A stretch of 64,000 bases of DNA from Amarobacter sp964507025 (GCA_964507025.1 CAZDOK010000008.1:1-64000), one strand, 5' to 3'; counted from the first letter of the stretch, positions 1 to 8,510 are shown. Notes: a model not told the origin generated them from the sequence alone. A program made the numbers and translations.

Positions 1-1
1 C

Positions 2-421
2 CTTGCGAACCGGTCCGGCGGTCTGCCCTGGCGGGCCGCCGGGCTCTTGGCGTGTGCCTGGGTGAGCGGCAACCTGGCCTCCGCCGCGTTGGTTGCGGCG
101 GATGAGGACCCGCCGGGGCCGATGGTCGTCGGGCTGTGGGCGGTCCTCCTGGCGCCTTCCTGGGTCGCTGCAGTGTGGACGTGGAGACCCTGGCGCAGGA
201 TTGGCGCTTACCTCCTGAGTGCCGGGGCGAGCCTGCTCGTCATCGCCGTGCACATAGCCTCGCGGGCCCCGGAACTGACGCCGGACATTCCCGCGGGTGA
301 GGCTCGACTCTTCACATTCGCCGGAGTTCTTGGATTGGGTTTCGGTGGCGTACTGGTGGGGTACGTGGCCGTGTGGGCAATCGGGCGCCGAGCCGGCCGG
401 CCACCCACCAGCCGCCCTTGA
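2..421 (+). CDS. small membrane protein, possibly 5'-partial
   Basis: Integral membrane protein of unknown function. The frame is open to the left edge of the window, so the N-terminus may lie outside; the first usable start inside is TTG at 47. Three hydrophobic stretches are visible (round WAVLLAPSWVAAVW, LLSAGASLLVIAVHI and the glycine-rich VLGLGFGGVLVGYVAVW), followed by a short Arg/Pro-rich tail. I recognise no family. The cvpA-like gene starts about 35 bases downstream on the same strand, so the two may be co-transcribed. Confidence 0.5.
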   Translation, partial: LANRSGGLPWRAAGLLACAWVSGNLASAALVAADEDPPGPMVVGLWAVLLAPSWVAAVWTWRPWRRIGAYLLSAGASLLVIAVHIASRAPELTPDIPAGEARLFTFAGVLGLGFGGVLVGYVAVWAIGRRAGRPPTSRP

Positions 422-455
422 GCGTTGCCGCCCAGCCCCCCAACCTGACCCCCAC

Positions 456-1004
456 GTGAACTGGCTCGATTTCGTCCTCCTCGCCGTCATCGGGTTCTCC
501 ACCTGGCGCGCCTACTCCAACGGCTTCATCCGCGAGCTCGTCTCCATCGCCGCCGTCGTCCTCGCCATCCCCATCGCCGGCGTCCTTTACGACGACATGT
601 ACCCCAAGGTCGAACCGATCGTCACCAACGACACCCTCGCCGCCGTGCTTTCATTCCTCTCGATCTTCGCCGGGGTGATCATCCTCGGGCAGGTCGGCGC
701 GCACCTCCTCAAGCGCACCGCCGAAATCCTCAACCTGGGCGTCCTCGACCGCCTCTCCGGCGGCGCCTTCGGCTTCATCAAGGCCGTCATCATCTGCCAG
801 GTCGTCCTCATCGTCCTCGTCCGCTACCCCGAACCCGACCTCCGCGACACCATCGACGAGTCACGCGTCGCCACCGCCCTGCTCGATGCGGCGCCGACCG
901 TCCTCGCCTTCCTCCCGAAGGGTTTCGACGAGAGCCTCGACCTCTTCCGCCAGGCGCGCGACGCGGTCAACGGCGCCCTCGGCACGCCCACCCCGGGGCC
1001 CTGA
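456..1004 (+). CDS. CvpA family membrane protein
   Basis: About 182 residues with four predicted membrane helices spread over the N-terminal two thirds, starting at once with the hydrophobic NWLDFVLLAVIGFSTW that is typical of CvpA proteins. GTG at 456 is chosen because the longer upstream extension is Pro/Arg-rich and would overlap the preceding gene. CvpA proteins are inner-membrane proteins first linked to colicin V production; in most bacteria their role is envelope related and not well defined. The tail after the last helix is a soluble, charged segment ending in PTPGP. Confidence 0.75.
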   Translation: MNWLDFVLLAVIGFSTWRAYSNGFIRELVSIAAVVLAIPIAGVLYDDMYPKVEPIVTNDTLAAVLSFLSIFAGVIILGQVGAHLLKRTAEILNLGVLDRLSGGAFGFIKAVIICQVVLIVLVRYPEPDLRDTIDESRVATALLDAAPTVLAFLPKGFDESLDLFRQARDAVNGALGTPTPGP

Positions 1005-1021
1005 GCCATCGGCCCCTGTGG

Positions 1022-1027
1022 TACCCT
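1022..1027 (+). promoter_or_regulatory. candidate -10 box of a leaderless antitoxin transcript
   Basis: TACCCT lies six bases before the ATG at 1034, which would place transcription start at or next to the start codon. No Shine-Dalgarno sequence precedes this ATG. Position and shape match the boxes before 8519, 43916 and 54167. Confidence 0.35.
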
Positions 1028-1033
1028 GCATCC

Positions 1034-1315
1034 ATGGATCCCGACGACCGCCCCATCCCCGAACGCGTGATTTGCGACACCCCGGAGGCGCTTTCCGCCG
1101 CCGTCGCGGCCATGGGCGAATGGGACGACGTGGTCGTCGTCGAACGCGATGGCAAGCGGGTCGCCGCCATCATCTCGCCTCAGGACCTGGAACTCTTCAT
1201 GCGCCTGCTCTGGGACAAGGAGATGGAGCACGATCTCGCGGCACTCGATCGCGCCAAGGCAGAGCCCGGCGAATCTATCCCGTGGGAAAAGGTGAAAGCC
1301 GATCTCGGCCTGTGA
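1034..1315 (+). CDS. Phd/YefM-type antitoxin
   Basis: A 93-residue protein with the Phd/YefM layout: an N-terminal segment preceding the core VVVVERDGKRVAAIISPQDLE (edge of the dimeric DNA-binding fold), then a charged helical C-terminus (DKEMEHDLAALDRAKAEPGE) of the kind that wraps the toxin. In these systems the antitoxin neutralises a RelE/ParE-fold toxin and represses its own promoter. The stop codon overlaps the candidate GTG start of the toxin (GTGA), the usual toxin-antitoxin arrangement. The toxin gene itself looks disrupted. Confidence 0.75.
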   Translation: MDPDDRPIPERVICDTPEALSAAVAAMGEWDDVVVVERDGKRVAAIISPQDLELFMRLLWDKEMEHDLAALDRAKAEPGESIPWEKVKADLGL

Positions 1316-1576
1316 GCGGGAACGCCGTATCGCGTTGACATCACACCAGGGGCACTTCGAGACCTTTCCCGGCTCCCCGGGCATGCGCGCCCCCGGGTCT
1401 CCGCCGCGATCGACGCGCTGGAGGTAAACCCCCGCCCGCCCGGTGTCCGCAAGATGCGCGGATTCGAAAACCAGTACCGCATCCGGGTTGGAGACTACCG
1501 CGTTATCTACGAGATCCACGACAGGGTGCTGCTCGTGCTCGTTGTCGAAGTTGGCAACCGCCGCGACGTGTACTGA
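1312..1576 (+). pseudogene. RelE/ParE-family toxin with an apparent 1-nt frameshift near its start
   Basis: The frame ending at 1576 encodes a clear RelE-type toxin: YRVDITPGALRDLSRLPG, then PPGVRKMRG, QYRIRVGDYRVIYEI and a C-terminal VEVGNRRDVY. It has no start codon: the antitoxin stop TGA (1313-1315) lies in the same frame, and the next codons are GCG GGA ACG CCG TAT. The expected start, the GTG at 1312 overlapping the antitoxin stop, is in another frame and ends at a TGA after eight codons (1336-1338). Removing one base between about 1319 and 1324 would join GTG to the toxin frame. The gene is therefore disrupted, uses a non-standard start, or holds a sequencing error. The rest of the protein is intact, so decay, if real, is recent. 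Confidence 0.7.
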
Positions 1577-1634
1577 CCGCCGCTGCACCGGAACGCTCCA
1601 CGTTCCGCGCCGGCACGGTAGTATCCCTCCCGCT

Positions 1635-2027
1635 ATGGCGAAGGAATCAAAGCCCCCCATGGGGTTCCAGCAACTCATCGGTCTCGATATCTACGAGCGC
1701 GAAGATGGCGCGAGCCGCGCCCGCATCGAGGTCACGCCCGACCACATGAACCCCCATGGCGTCGTCCACGGCGGCGTCCTCTACTCCATGGCCGATACCG
1801 GCATGGGCGCCGCCCTCTACACCCGCCTCGAAGACGACGAGTCGTGCGCGACGATCGAACTGAAGATGGTCTACATCGCTGGCGTACGTGGCGGCACGCT
1901 CGAGTGCGAGACGAAGGTGCTCAACAAGGGTAAGCGCGTCGCATTCCTGGAATCCGAGGTGCGCAACGGCGACCGGCTGGTCGCCAAGGCGCTGGGCACG
2001 TTCGCCATCTTCCCGTTGCGGGGCTGA
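1635..2027 (+). CDS. PaaI-family hotdog thioesterase
   Basis: A single hotdog domain of 130 residues that hydrolyses acyl- or aryl-CoA thioesters in the cytoplasm. The family signature is plain: HMNPHGVVHGGVLYSMADTG (Asn, HGG and Asp near the active site), followed by the strands ATIELKMVYI and LECETKVLNKGKRVAFLES. ATG at 1635 gives the usual PaaI length; the frame runs further upstream but overlaps the toxin remnant. The next gene is another, TesB-type thioesterase, so this short stretch is devoted to acyl-CoA turnover. Confidence 0.85.
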   Translation: MAKESKPPMGFQQLIGLDIYEREDGASRARIEVTPDHMNPHGVVHGGVLYSMADTGMGAALYTRLEDDESCATIELKMVYIAGVRGGTLECETKVLNKGKRVAFLESEVRNGDRLVAKALGTFAIFPLRG

Positions 2028-2150
2028 AGAAAGGCCCGCCCACGCGGGGATGTGCCGGTGCGCCTGAGCACCCCTCGGGCTATGCTGGCTGCACATATCC
2101 CACGCGCCGCGACGGCAATGCCGCGTGGACGCAAGAAAAGACCCTCCCGC

Positions 2151-3041
2151 ATGACCGAACCCGCACAGGATTCGCCGGATAAGGCCGTCGCCTTCCTCCT
2201 CCGCCAGCTCGACCTCAAGCCCGCCGACTACGACCACTTCCGCGGCGAACCCGGTCAGGAAGAAGGCCGCCTCTTCGGCGGGCTCGTCCTCGCCCAGTCC
2301 GTGGTCGCCGCCGGGCGCACGGTCAGCTTCGGCTCGATCCACTCGCTCCACGCTTACTTCCTCCGGGCCGGCCAGCCGAAGGAGCCGATCGACTACACCG
2401 TTGAACGGGTACGCGAGGGCCGCAACTTCCTCACCCGGCGGGTGACGGCGCTCCAGGCGGGCCACACCATCTTCGAGGCGTCGGTGAGCTTCGTCGCGCC
2501 GGAAGAGGGCATCTCCCACCAGGCGCCCATCCCCGCGGCGCCGGAACCGGAAGCGTGCGAATCGTGGTGGGCGTCCATCGCCATGCCGCGCATGGCCAAC
2601 ATCCCGCCCGGCATGGTCGAGCGGATGCGCCGCCGGATGAACCACCCGATCGACCTCCGCGCGGCGGCGCGCCCCACCCACGAGCGGGACGGCGATGGCC
2701 GCCTCCCGGCGCGCATGGTCTGGGGCCGGATGATGGCCCCGCTCCCGGAGGACCCGCTCATCCATGCCGCGGCGATGGTCTACCTGAGCGATAGCGGTCT
2801 CGTCGCCACGGTGGCCCATCACTACGGCATCTGGCAGCCGGGGGGCGCCTCGGCCAGCCTCGACCACGCGATGTGGTTCCATCGCCCGCCACGCTTCGAC
2901 GACTGGATCCTGTACGCCAGCGAGAGCCCGGCCGCCCATGCCGCTCGCGGCCTGATGTTCGCCGGCATGTACAACCGCGAGGGCGTCCGCGTCGCGAGCG
3001 TCGCCCAGGAAGGGCTCTTCCGGCGGCCGCCGCAGTCCTGA
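2151..3041 (+). CDS. tesB: acyl-CoA thioesterase II (TesB family)
   Basis: A double-hotdog thioesterase of 296 residues that releases free fatty acid from acyl-CoA. Family features: GRLFGGLVLAQSVVAAGRTV, HSLHAYFLRAGQP and TRRVTALQAGHTIFEASVSF in the N-terminal hotdog, and LDHAMWFHRPPRFDDWILY with the catalytic-region Asp in the C-terminal hotdog. ATG at 2151 is preferred because MTEPAQDSPDKAVAFLLRQLDL fits the family N-terminus; an in-frame ATG at 2118 would add 11 basic residues. A TATGCT box at 2081 could drive transcription. Confidence 0.9.
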   Translation: MTEPAQDSPDKAVAFLLRQLDLKPADYDHFRGEPGQEEGRLFGGLVLAQSVVAAGRTVSFGSIHSLHAYFLRAGQPKEPIDYTVERVREGRNFLTRRVTALQAGHTIFEASVSFVAPEEGISHQAPIPAAPEPEACESWWASIAMPRMANIPPGMVERMRRRMNHPIDLRAAARPTHERDGDGRLPARMVWGRMMAPLPEDPLIHAAAMVYLSDSGLVATVAHHYGIWQPGGASASLDHAMWFHRPPRFDDWILYASESPAAHAARGLMFAGMYNREGVRVASVAQEGLFRRPPQS

Positions 3042-3159
3042 GCGACCAGGGGGAGTTTGGCCGGCTGGCACCTTTACCCCCGGCCCCTCGGCCGTTGGAG
3101 GGCTGGCGTGTCTCTGGCACCCTGTAGCCGCGATCGCACCGGCGCATCGCGGAGGTGCC

Positions 3160-4926
3160 ATGCCAGAGAGCGCCATGAACTGGCCGCCAATCCGGAAGAC
3201 GCCGGAGATGCTGCGGCTGCCGCCCAACCTGGCCGACTACGCCGCCGGCGCGGCCACCTTCAGCTGGGAAGCCGCCCGCCGCGAGCTGGTCGGCCCCGAA
3301 GGGAACATCAACATCGCCTACCTGGCCGTCGACCGCCACGTCGAAGCCGGGCGCGGCGACCGGATCGCCATCCGCTGGCTGGGCCGCAAGGGCGAGCGCC
3401 GCGACATCTCGTACCACGAGCTGAAGGCCGATAGCGATAGCTTCGCGAACGTGCTGCGCGATTTCGACGTGGGGCCCGGCGACACGGTCTTCGCGCTCTC
3501 CGAACGCCTGCCGGAGCTGTACGTGGCCGCGCTCGGGACGCTCAAGAACCGCAGCGTGTTCTGCCCGCTCTTCTCGGCATTCGGCCCCGAGCCCATCCAC
3601 CAGCGCATGTCGATCGGGCGGGGGAAGGTGCTCATCACCACGCCCATGCTGTACAGGCGCAAGGTCGCGCAGATCCGCGAGTCGCTCCCGGACCTCCAGC
3701 ACGTCTTCTTCATCGGCGAACCGGGTGACCCGGGCGACGACGCCTACTCGTTCCAGAGCGCCCTGACCATCGCGAGCGACCAGTTCGCCATCCCCGAGAC
3801 GGCGCCCGAAGACCTGGCCCTGCTCCACTTCACCAGCGGCACCACCGGCAAACCCAAGGGGGCCATGCACGTCCACGAAGCCGTCGTCGCCCACTGGGCC
3901 ACCGGCCGGATCGCGCTCGACTTCCATGACTCCGACATCTTCTGGTGCACGGCCGACCCCGGCTGGGTGACCGGCACGTCCTACGGCATCATCTCGCCGC
4001 TCACGCACGGGCTCACCATGGTGGTCGACCAGGCCGATTACGACCCGGCGCGCTGGTACTCCATCCTCCAGGACGAGCGCGTGACCGTCTGGTACACCGC
4101 CCCGACCGCGATTCGCATGCTGATGAAGGCCGGCCCCGAGCTCCCGCGGGGGTACGACCTCTCGGCCCTGCGCTTCGCCGGCAGCGTGGGCGAGCCCCTC
4201 AACCCCGAAGGCGTGGCCTGGGGAGCCGAAGCCCTGGGCCTGCCCATCCACGACAACTGGTGGCAGACCGAGACGGGCGGGATCATGATCGCGAACTACG
4301 CCGCGATGGATATCCGCCCCGGCTCCATGGGCAAGCCACTGCCCGGCATCGAGGCCGCCATCGTGCGCCACGAGGATGACACCGTGCGCGTGGTCGATAC
4401 CCCCGGCGAGGAAGGCGAGCTCGCCCTCCGTCCCGGCTGGCCCTCGATGTTCCGCGGCTACCTGGGCGAGGAGGAGCGCTACCGCAAGTGTTTCCGCGGC
4501 GGCTGGTACCTCACCGGCGACCTGGCCCGTATCGACCAGGACGGCTACTTCTGGTTCGTCGGCCGCGCCGACGACGTCATCAAGTCGGCCGGCCACCTCA
4601 TCGGCCCGTTCGAAGTCGAAAGCGCGATCATGGAGCACCCGGCCGTCGCCGAAGCCGGCGTCATCGGCAAGCCCGACCCGGTGGCCGGCGAGATCGTCAA
4701 AGCCTTCGTCGCGCTCAAGCCTGGCCACGAACCATCGGAGGAGCTTCGGCTCGATATCCTCGGGTTCGCCCGCAAGCGCCTGGGGACCGCCGTGGCGCCC
4801 AAGGAGATCGCCTTCGCCGCCGACCTGCCCCGCACCCGGAGCGGCAAGATCATGCGCCGCCTGCTCAAGGCGCGCGAACTGGGCCTCCCCGAGGGCGACC
4901 TCTCGACCCTGGAGGGACCGGCATGA
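3160..4926 (+). CDS. acsA: acetyl-CoA synthetase (AMP-forming acetate-CoA ligase)
   Basis: 588 residues, close to the shorter Bacillus-type AcsA. It activates acetate with ATP to acetyl-AMP and then acetyl-CoA. Motifs: the P-loop-like LLHFTSGTTGKPKGAMH, the acyl-pocket region DNWWQTETGG, the hinge WYLTGDLARIDQDGYFWFVGR, and the C-terminal catalytic lysine in TRSGKIMRRLL. The ATG at 3160 has GGAGG six bases upstream. Its stop overlaps the next ATG (ATGA), making it the first gene of the pyruvate dehydrogenase operon. Acetate and pyruvate entry to acetyl-CoA are therefore probably co-expressed. Confidence 0.9.
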   Translation: MPESAMNWPPIRKTPEMLRLPPNLADYAAGAATFSWEAARRELVGPEGNINIAYLAVDRHVEAGRGDRIAIRWLGRKGERRDISYHELKADSDSFANVLRDFDVGPGDTVFALSERLPELYVAALGTLKNRSVFCPLFSAFGPEPIHQRMSIGRGKVLITTPMLYRRKVAQIRESLPDLQHVFFIGEPGDPGDDAYSFQSALTIASDQFAIPETAPEDLALLHFTSGTTGKPKGAMHVHEAVVAHWATGRIALDFHDSDIFWCTADPGWVTGTSYGIISPLTHGLTMVVDQADYDPARWYSILQDERVTVWYTAPTAIRMLMKAGPELPRGYDLSALRFAGSVGEPLNPEGVAWGAEALGLPIHDNWWQTETGGIMIANYAAMDIRPGSMGKPLPGIEAAIVRHEDDTVRVVDTPGEEGELALRPGWPSMFRGYLGEEERYRKCFRGGWYLTGDLARIDQDGYFWFVGRADDVIKSAGHLIGPFEVESAIMEHPAVAEAGVIGKPDPVAGEIVKAFVALKPGHEPSEELRLDILGFARKRLGTAVAPKEIAFAADLPRTRSGKIMRRLLKARELGLPEGDLSTLEGPA

Positions 4927-5897
4927 GCTTCGACCCCGCGCACCAGCTGCACCTCCTGCGCGAGATGCTCCGCATCCGGCGCTTCGAGGAACGCTGCGTC
5001 GAGTTGTACAGCGCCACGAAGATCCGGGGCTTCCTCCATCTCTACATCGGCGAGGAGGCGAGCGCGGTCGGCATCATGCAGGCGCTCGAACCCGACGACG
5101 CCGTCGTCGCGACCTACCGCGAGCACGGCCACGCGCTCGCTCGCGGCATCTCCGCCCGGGCCCTCATGGCCGAGATGTTCGGCAAGGTCGAGGGTGTCTC
5201 CCGCGGGCGCGGCGGCTCGATGCACATCTTCGACGCGGCCACCAACTTCTACGGCGGCAACGCCATCGTGGGTGGTGGGCTGCCCCTGGCGGTGGGGCTC
5301 GCCCTGGGCGACAAGATGCAGGACAGGCCGCGGGTGACCGCCTGCTTCTTCGGCGAGGGCGCCATGGCCGAGGGCGAGTTCCACGAGTCGATGAACCTCG
5401 CGGCGCTGTGGGACCTGCCCGTGCTGTTCTGTTGCGAGAACAACCGCTACGCCATGGGCACCGCCCTCAAGCGATCCCACGCCGAGACCAACCTCGCGGT
5501 CCGCGCCGCCGGATACGAGATGCCCGCCTGGACCGTCGACGGCATGGACGTGAACGCCGTCGAGGATGCCGCGCGCCGCGCCGTCACGGCCATGCGCGCG
5601 GGCGGTGGGCCGTGCTTCCTCGAAATCCAGACCTACCGCTTCCGGGCGCACTCCATGTACGACCCCGAGCTCTACCGCTCGAAGGACGAAGTCGAACGCT
5701 GGAAGGCGCGCGACCCTATCGTCACCCTCAGCGCCGCACTGAAAGAAGCCGGCACCCTCGATGACGCTGCCTTCGAACAAATGGACGCCGAGGTGGTGGC
5801 CGAGATCGATGACGCGGTTGCGTTTGCCGATGCCGGTACACTCGAACCGCTCACCGACCTGGAGCGGTGGGTCTACTCCGAGGCGGTGACACCATGA
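4923..5897 (+). CDS. pdhA: pyruvate dehydrogenase E1 component, alpha subunit
   Basis: A 324-residue ThDP-dependent decarboxylase subunit that, with the beta subunit, decarboxylates a 2-oxo acid and acetylates the lipoyl arm of E2. Seen: FLHLYIGEEASAVGI, SRGRGGSMHIFD, the ThDP/Mg motif GEGAMAEGEFHES ending in CENN, and the loop RFRAHSMYDPELYRSKDEV. The start overlaps the acsA stop by four bases and the stop overlaps the E1 beta start (ATGA). Substrate could be acetoin or another 2-oxo acid, but the SMYDP loop and neighbours favour pyruvate. Confidence 0.88.
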   Translation: MSFDPAHQLHLLREMLRIRRFEERCVELYSATKIRGFLHLYIGEEASAVGIMQALEPDDAVVATYREHGHALARGISARALMAEMFGKVEGVSRGRGGSMHIFDAATNFYGGNAIVGGGLPLAVGLALGDKMQDRPRVTACFFGEGAMAEGEFHESMNLAALWDLPVLFCCENNRYAMGTALKRSHAETNLAVRAAGYEMPAWTVDGMDVNAVEDAARRAVTAMRAGGGPCFLEIQTYRFRAHSMYDPELYRSKDEVERWKARDPIVTLSAALKEAGTLDDAAFEQMDAEVVAEIDDAVAFADAGTLEPLTDLERWVYSEAVTP

Positions 5898-6886
5898 CCG
5901 CGACCGTGACGACCACCTACCGCGAGGCGATCCGGGCAGCCATCCGCGAGGCAATGCAGCGCGACCCGCGGGTCTTCCTGATGGGCGAGGATGTCGGCGA
6001 CTACGGTGGCTGCTTCGCCGTGAGCAAGGGCCTCCTCGCCGAGTTCGGCCCCGAGCGCATACGCGATACGCCCCTCTCCGAGTCAGCATTCACCGGCGCG
6101 GGCATTGGCGCCGCCATGAACGGCATGCGCCCCATCGTCGAAGTGATGACCTGCAACTTCAGCCTGCTCGCCCTCGACCAGATCATGAACAACGCGGCGA
6201 CCATCCTCCACATGTCCGGCGGCCAGTTCAACGTGCCGCTGGTCATCCGCATGGCCACCGGCGGGGGGCGGCAGCTGGCAGCGCAACACTCCCACAGCCT
6301 CGAAGGCTGGTATGCCCACATCCCGGGGATCAAGGTCCTCACTCCGGGCACCCTCGAAGATGCGCGGGGCATGCTCTGGACCGCGCTCCAGGACCCCGAC
6401 CCCGTGCTGATCTTCGAAAACGCCCTGCTCTACAACCTGGAGGGCGAACTGCCCGCCGATGCCGGGGCGGTCGAGATCGCCCGCGCGAAGGTTCTCCGCC
6501 CGGGCGGCGACGTCGCGCTCATCACCTACGGGGGCTCCGTGCCGAAGACGCTCGAGGCCGCGGCCTCGCTCGAATCTCAGGGCATCTCGGCCGAGGTGCT
6601 CGACCTGCGCATCCTCCGCCCGCTCGATACGGAGAGCATTGTCGCCTCGGTCCGCCGCAATCACCGGGTCGTCATCGTCGACGAGGGCTGGCGCAGCGGA
6701 GGCATCGCCGCCGAGATCATGGCCCGCATCATGGAGCAGGCCCTCTACGAGCTCGACGCCCCGGTCGAACGTGTCTGCACCGCGGAAGTGCCGGTGCCGT
6801 ACTCGAAGCACATGGAGGACGCAGCCCTCCCGAGCGTCGAACGCATCGTCGCCGCCGGCCTGAAGGTGTTGGGCCGCAATGGCTGA
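5894..6886 (+). CDS. pdhB: pyruvate dehydrogenase E1 component, beta subunit
   Basis: 330 residues. It forms the second half of the E1 active site; the catalytic Glu lies in the N-terminal region (FLMGEDVGDYGGCF). Other family signatures are DTPLSESAFTGAGIGAAMNG, FNVPLVIRMATGGG, and the C-terminal transketolase domain with DLRILRPLDTESI and VDEGWRSGG. ATG at 5894 overlaps the E1 alpha stop; an upstream GTG would only extend into it. The last bases overlap the E2 gene by eight. Confidence 0.88.
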   Translation: MTATVTTTYREAIRAAIREAMQRDPRVFLMGEDVGDYGGCFAVSKGLLAEFGPERIRDTPLSESAFTGAGIGAAMNGMRPIVEVMTCNFSLLALDQIMNNAATILHMSGGQFNVPLVIRMATGGGRQLAAQHSHSLEGWYAHIPGIKVLTPGTLEDARGMLWTALQDPDPVLIFENALLYNLEGELPADAGAVEIARAKVLRPGGDVALITYGGSVPKTLEAAASLESQGISAEVLDLRILRPLDTESIVASVRRNHRVVIVDEGWRSGGIAAEIMARIMEQALYELDAPVERVCTAEVPVPYSKHMEDAALPSVERIVAAGLKVLGRNG

Positions 6887-8216
6887 GTTCCTGATGCCCT
6901 CGCTTGGCGCCGACATGACCGAGGGGACGGTCACCCGCTGGCTCGTGAAGCCGGGCGATCCGGTGCGGCGCGGCGACATCGTCGTCGAGATCGAGACCGA
7001 CAAGGCCGACATGGAGGTCGAAATCTTCGAGACCGGCACCATCGAGCAGATCCTGGTCCCGCAGGGCGAGCGGGTGGCCGTGGGCACGCCCCTGGCGCTG
7101 GTGACACCGGCCGGAGCCGCCGCGGCCGTGCCCGCTCCACCGGCGCCTGCCCCCACACCGGCACCTGCGGCCGGGGCCCCGGCGCCAGCACCGCCCGGGG
7201 CTCGCGCCACGCCGACGGCAAAGGTCCTCGCGCGCGAGCTGGGCATTGACCTTGCGGCCGTCCCCGGCACGGGCGTGGGCGGGGTGGTCACCCGCGCCGA
7301 TGTGGAGCACGCCGCGGCTCGCCGCGCCCCCACGCCTCCGCCTGTCATCGCCGCGCCGCCGCCGCCCCGGCGGCTCCTGGTGTCGCCTCGCGCACGCCGG
7401 ATCGCCCAGGAGCGGGGCATCGACCTCGCGACCGTGCAGGGCACCGGCCCCGGCGGTTCGATAACCGCGGCCGACCTCGACCACCTGGCACCCCCGGCGG
7501 CGCCGCCCATGCCACCGGCTGCACCCGCGGAGCCTACGCCCGAAGCACTCAAGCGCATCCAGAGCCGGAAGCCCATCTCCGCGCTGATGGAGCGGGCCAA
7601 CCGCGAGATCCCGCACTACTACCTGGGCATCGACGTCGACATGTCGCGCGCCCTGGCCTGGCTGCGCGAGGAGAACCGCCGCCGCCCGGTCACGGACCGC
7701 ATCCTGTATAGCGCGCTCCTGCTGAAGGCCACCGCCGTGGCGGCGCACGACGTGCCAGAGGTCAACGGCCACTACACCGAAAACGGCTTCGAGCCCTCTT
7801 CGACCGTGAACCTGGGCGTGGCCATCTCGCTCCGAGCTGGCGGGCTCGTCGCGCCGGCCATCCTCGACGCGAGCAACAAGCCGCTCGGCGACCTGATGCG
7901 CGACCTCGCCGACCTGGTGAAGCGCGCCCGCGCGGGCCGCCTCCGCGCCTCCGAGATGGCGTCGAGCACGCTCACGGTCACCAATCTTGGCGAGCTCGGG
8001 GTCGACTTCGTCTACGGCGTCATCTATCCGCCCCAGGTCGCGCTCGTTGGCTTCGGCCGGGTCGTCGAGAAGCCGTGGGCCGAGGGCGGGATGCTGGGCG
8101 TCCGCCCCGTGATCACGGCCACGCTCGCCGCCGACCACCGCGTGAGCGACGGCCACCGCGGGGGCGTGTTCGTCGCCACGATCAACCGCCTCCTCCAGGA
8201 ACCGGAGCACCTATGA
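6879..8216 (+). CDS. pdhC: dihydrolipoamide acetyltransferase (E2) with two E3-binding domains
   Basis: 445 residues in this order: one lipoyl domain with the lipoylated Lys near residue 42 (ETDKADME), an Ala/Pro linker, two peripheral-subunit-binding domains (round residues 107-145, ATPTAKVLARELGIDLAAV, and 166-203, SPRARRIAQERGIDLATV), a second linker, and the catalytic domain from about 220 with the active-site HRVSDG near 420. It transfers the acetyl group from the lipoyl arm to CoA. Most E2 proteins carry one binding domain, so the tandem pair is unusual. No E3 gene lies in the window. Confidence 0.88.
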   Translation: MAEFLMPSLGADMTEGTVTRWLVKPGDPVRRGDIVVEIETDKADMEVEIFETGTIEQILVPQGERVAVGTPLALVTPAGAAAAVPAPPAPAPTPAPAAGAPAPAPPGARATPTAKVLARELGIDLAAVPGTGVGGVVTRADVEHAAARRAPTPPPVIAAPPPPRRLLVSPRARRIAQERGIDLATVQGTGPGGSITAADLDHLAPPAAPPMPPAAPAEPTPEALKRIQSRKPISALMERANREIPHYYLGIDVDMSRALAWLREENRRRPVTDRILYSALLLKATAVAAHDVPEVNGHYTENGFEPSSTVNLGVAISLRAGGLVAPAILDASNKPLGDLMRDLADLVKRARAGRLRASEMASSTLTVTNLGELGVDFVYGVIYPPQVALVGFGRVVEKPWAEGGMLGVRPVITATLAADHRVSDGHRGGVFVATINRLLQEPEHL

Positions 8217-8461
8217 ACGCAGAACAGGCCCGCGAAACCGTCTTCAGCGTCCTGCGGCAAATCACGCCCGAGGCCGACTTCGAGGAGCTCGAGCCCGATG
8301 TGGAGTTCCGCGAGCAGCTCGATATCGACTCGATGGACTTCCTCAACTTCGTCATCGGCATCCACGAACGCACCGGGATCGACGTGCCGGAGGAGGATTA
8401 CCCCCTGCTGGCCTCGCTCGATGGCTGCATCGCCTACCTGGTGAAGGCGGAGAGCGCGTAG
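8213..8461 (+). CDS. acyl carrier protein encoded in the pyruvate dehydrogenase operon
   Basis: An 82-residue, strongly acidic acyl carrier protein. The phosphopantetheine attachment serine is in QLDIDSMDFLNFV (Ser about 40), and the flanking helices match the ACP fold. ATG at 8213 overlaps the E2 stop (ATGA), so it is translated with the complex. It is not beside fatty acid synthesis genes. It might serve octanoyl supply for lipoylation of E2, or receive the acetyl group directly; both are inference. Confidence 0.82.
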   Translation: MNAEQARETVFSVLRQITPEADFEELEPDVEFREQLDIDSMDFLNFVIGIHERTGIDVPEEDYPLLASLDGCIAYLVKAESA

Positions 8462-8473
8462 CGCCTGCCGCAA

Positions 8474-8488
8474 GTTGCCTCATGCAAC
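8474..8488. promoter_or_regulatory. short inverted repeat upstream of the MFS gene
   Basis: GTTGC, five bases, GCAAC, lying between the ACP stop and the putative -10 box of the MFS gene. It could be an operator for the exporter; it is too short and lacks a T-run for a convincing terminator. Confidence 0.25.
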
Positions 8489-8504
8489 GTTCGCCGAAGC
8501 GGGG

Positions 8505-8510
8505 TACACT
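8505..8510 (+). promoter_or_regulatory. candidate -10 box of a leaderless MFS transcript
   Basis: TACACT eight bases before the ATG at 8519, followed by CCCCGGCC. No ribosome binding site is present between it and the start codon, which points to a leaderless mRNA. Confidence 0.4.

Noticed and set aside
3041..3160. Sigma-54 promoter from the two TGGCAC words
   Set aside because: Neither is followed by TTGC at the required distance.
2758..4728. Very long open frame on the minus strand opposite acsA
   Set aside because: It is rich in Gly, Ala, Arg, His and Asp with no domain pattern, and the plus strand carries an unmistakable acetyl-CoA synthetase. Long antisense frames are expected in GC-rich DNA.
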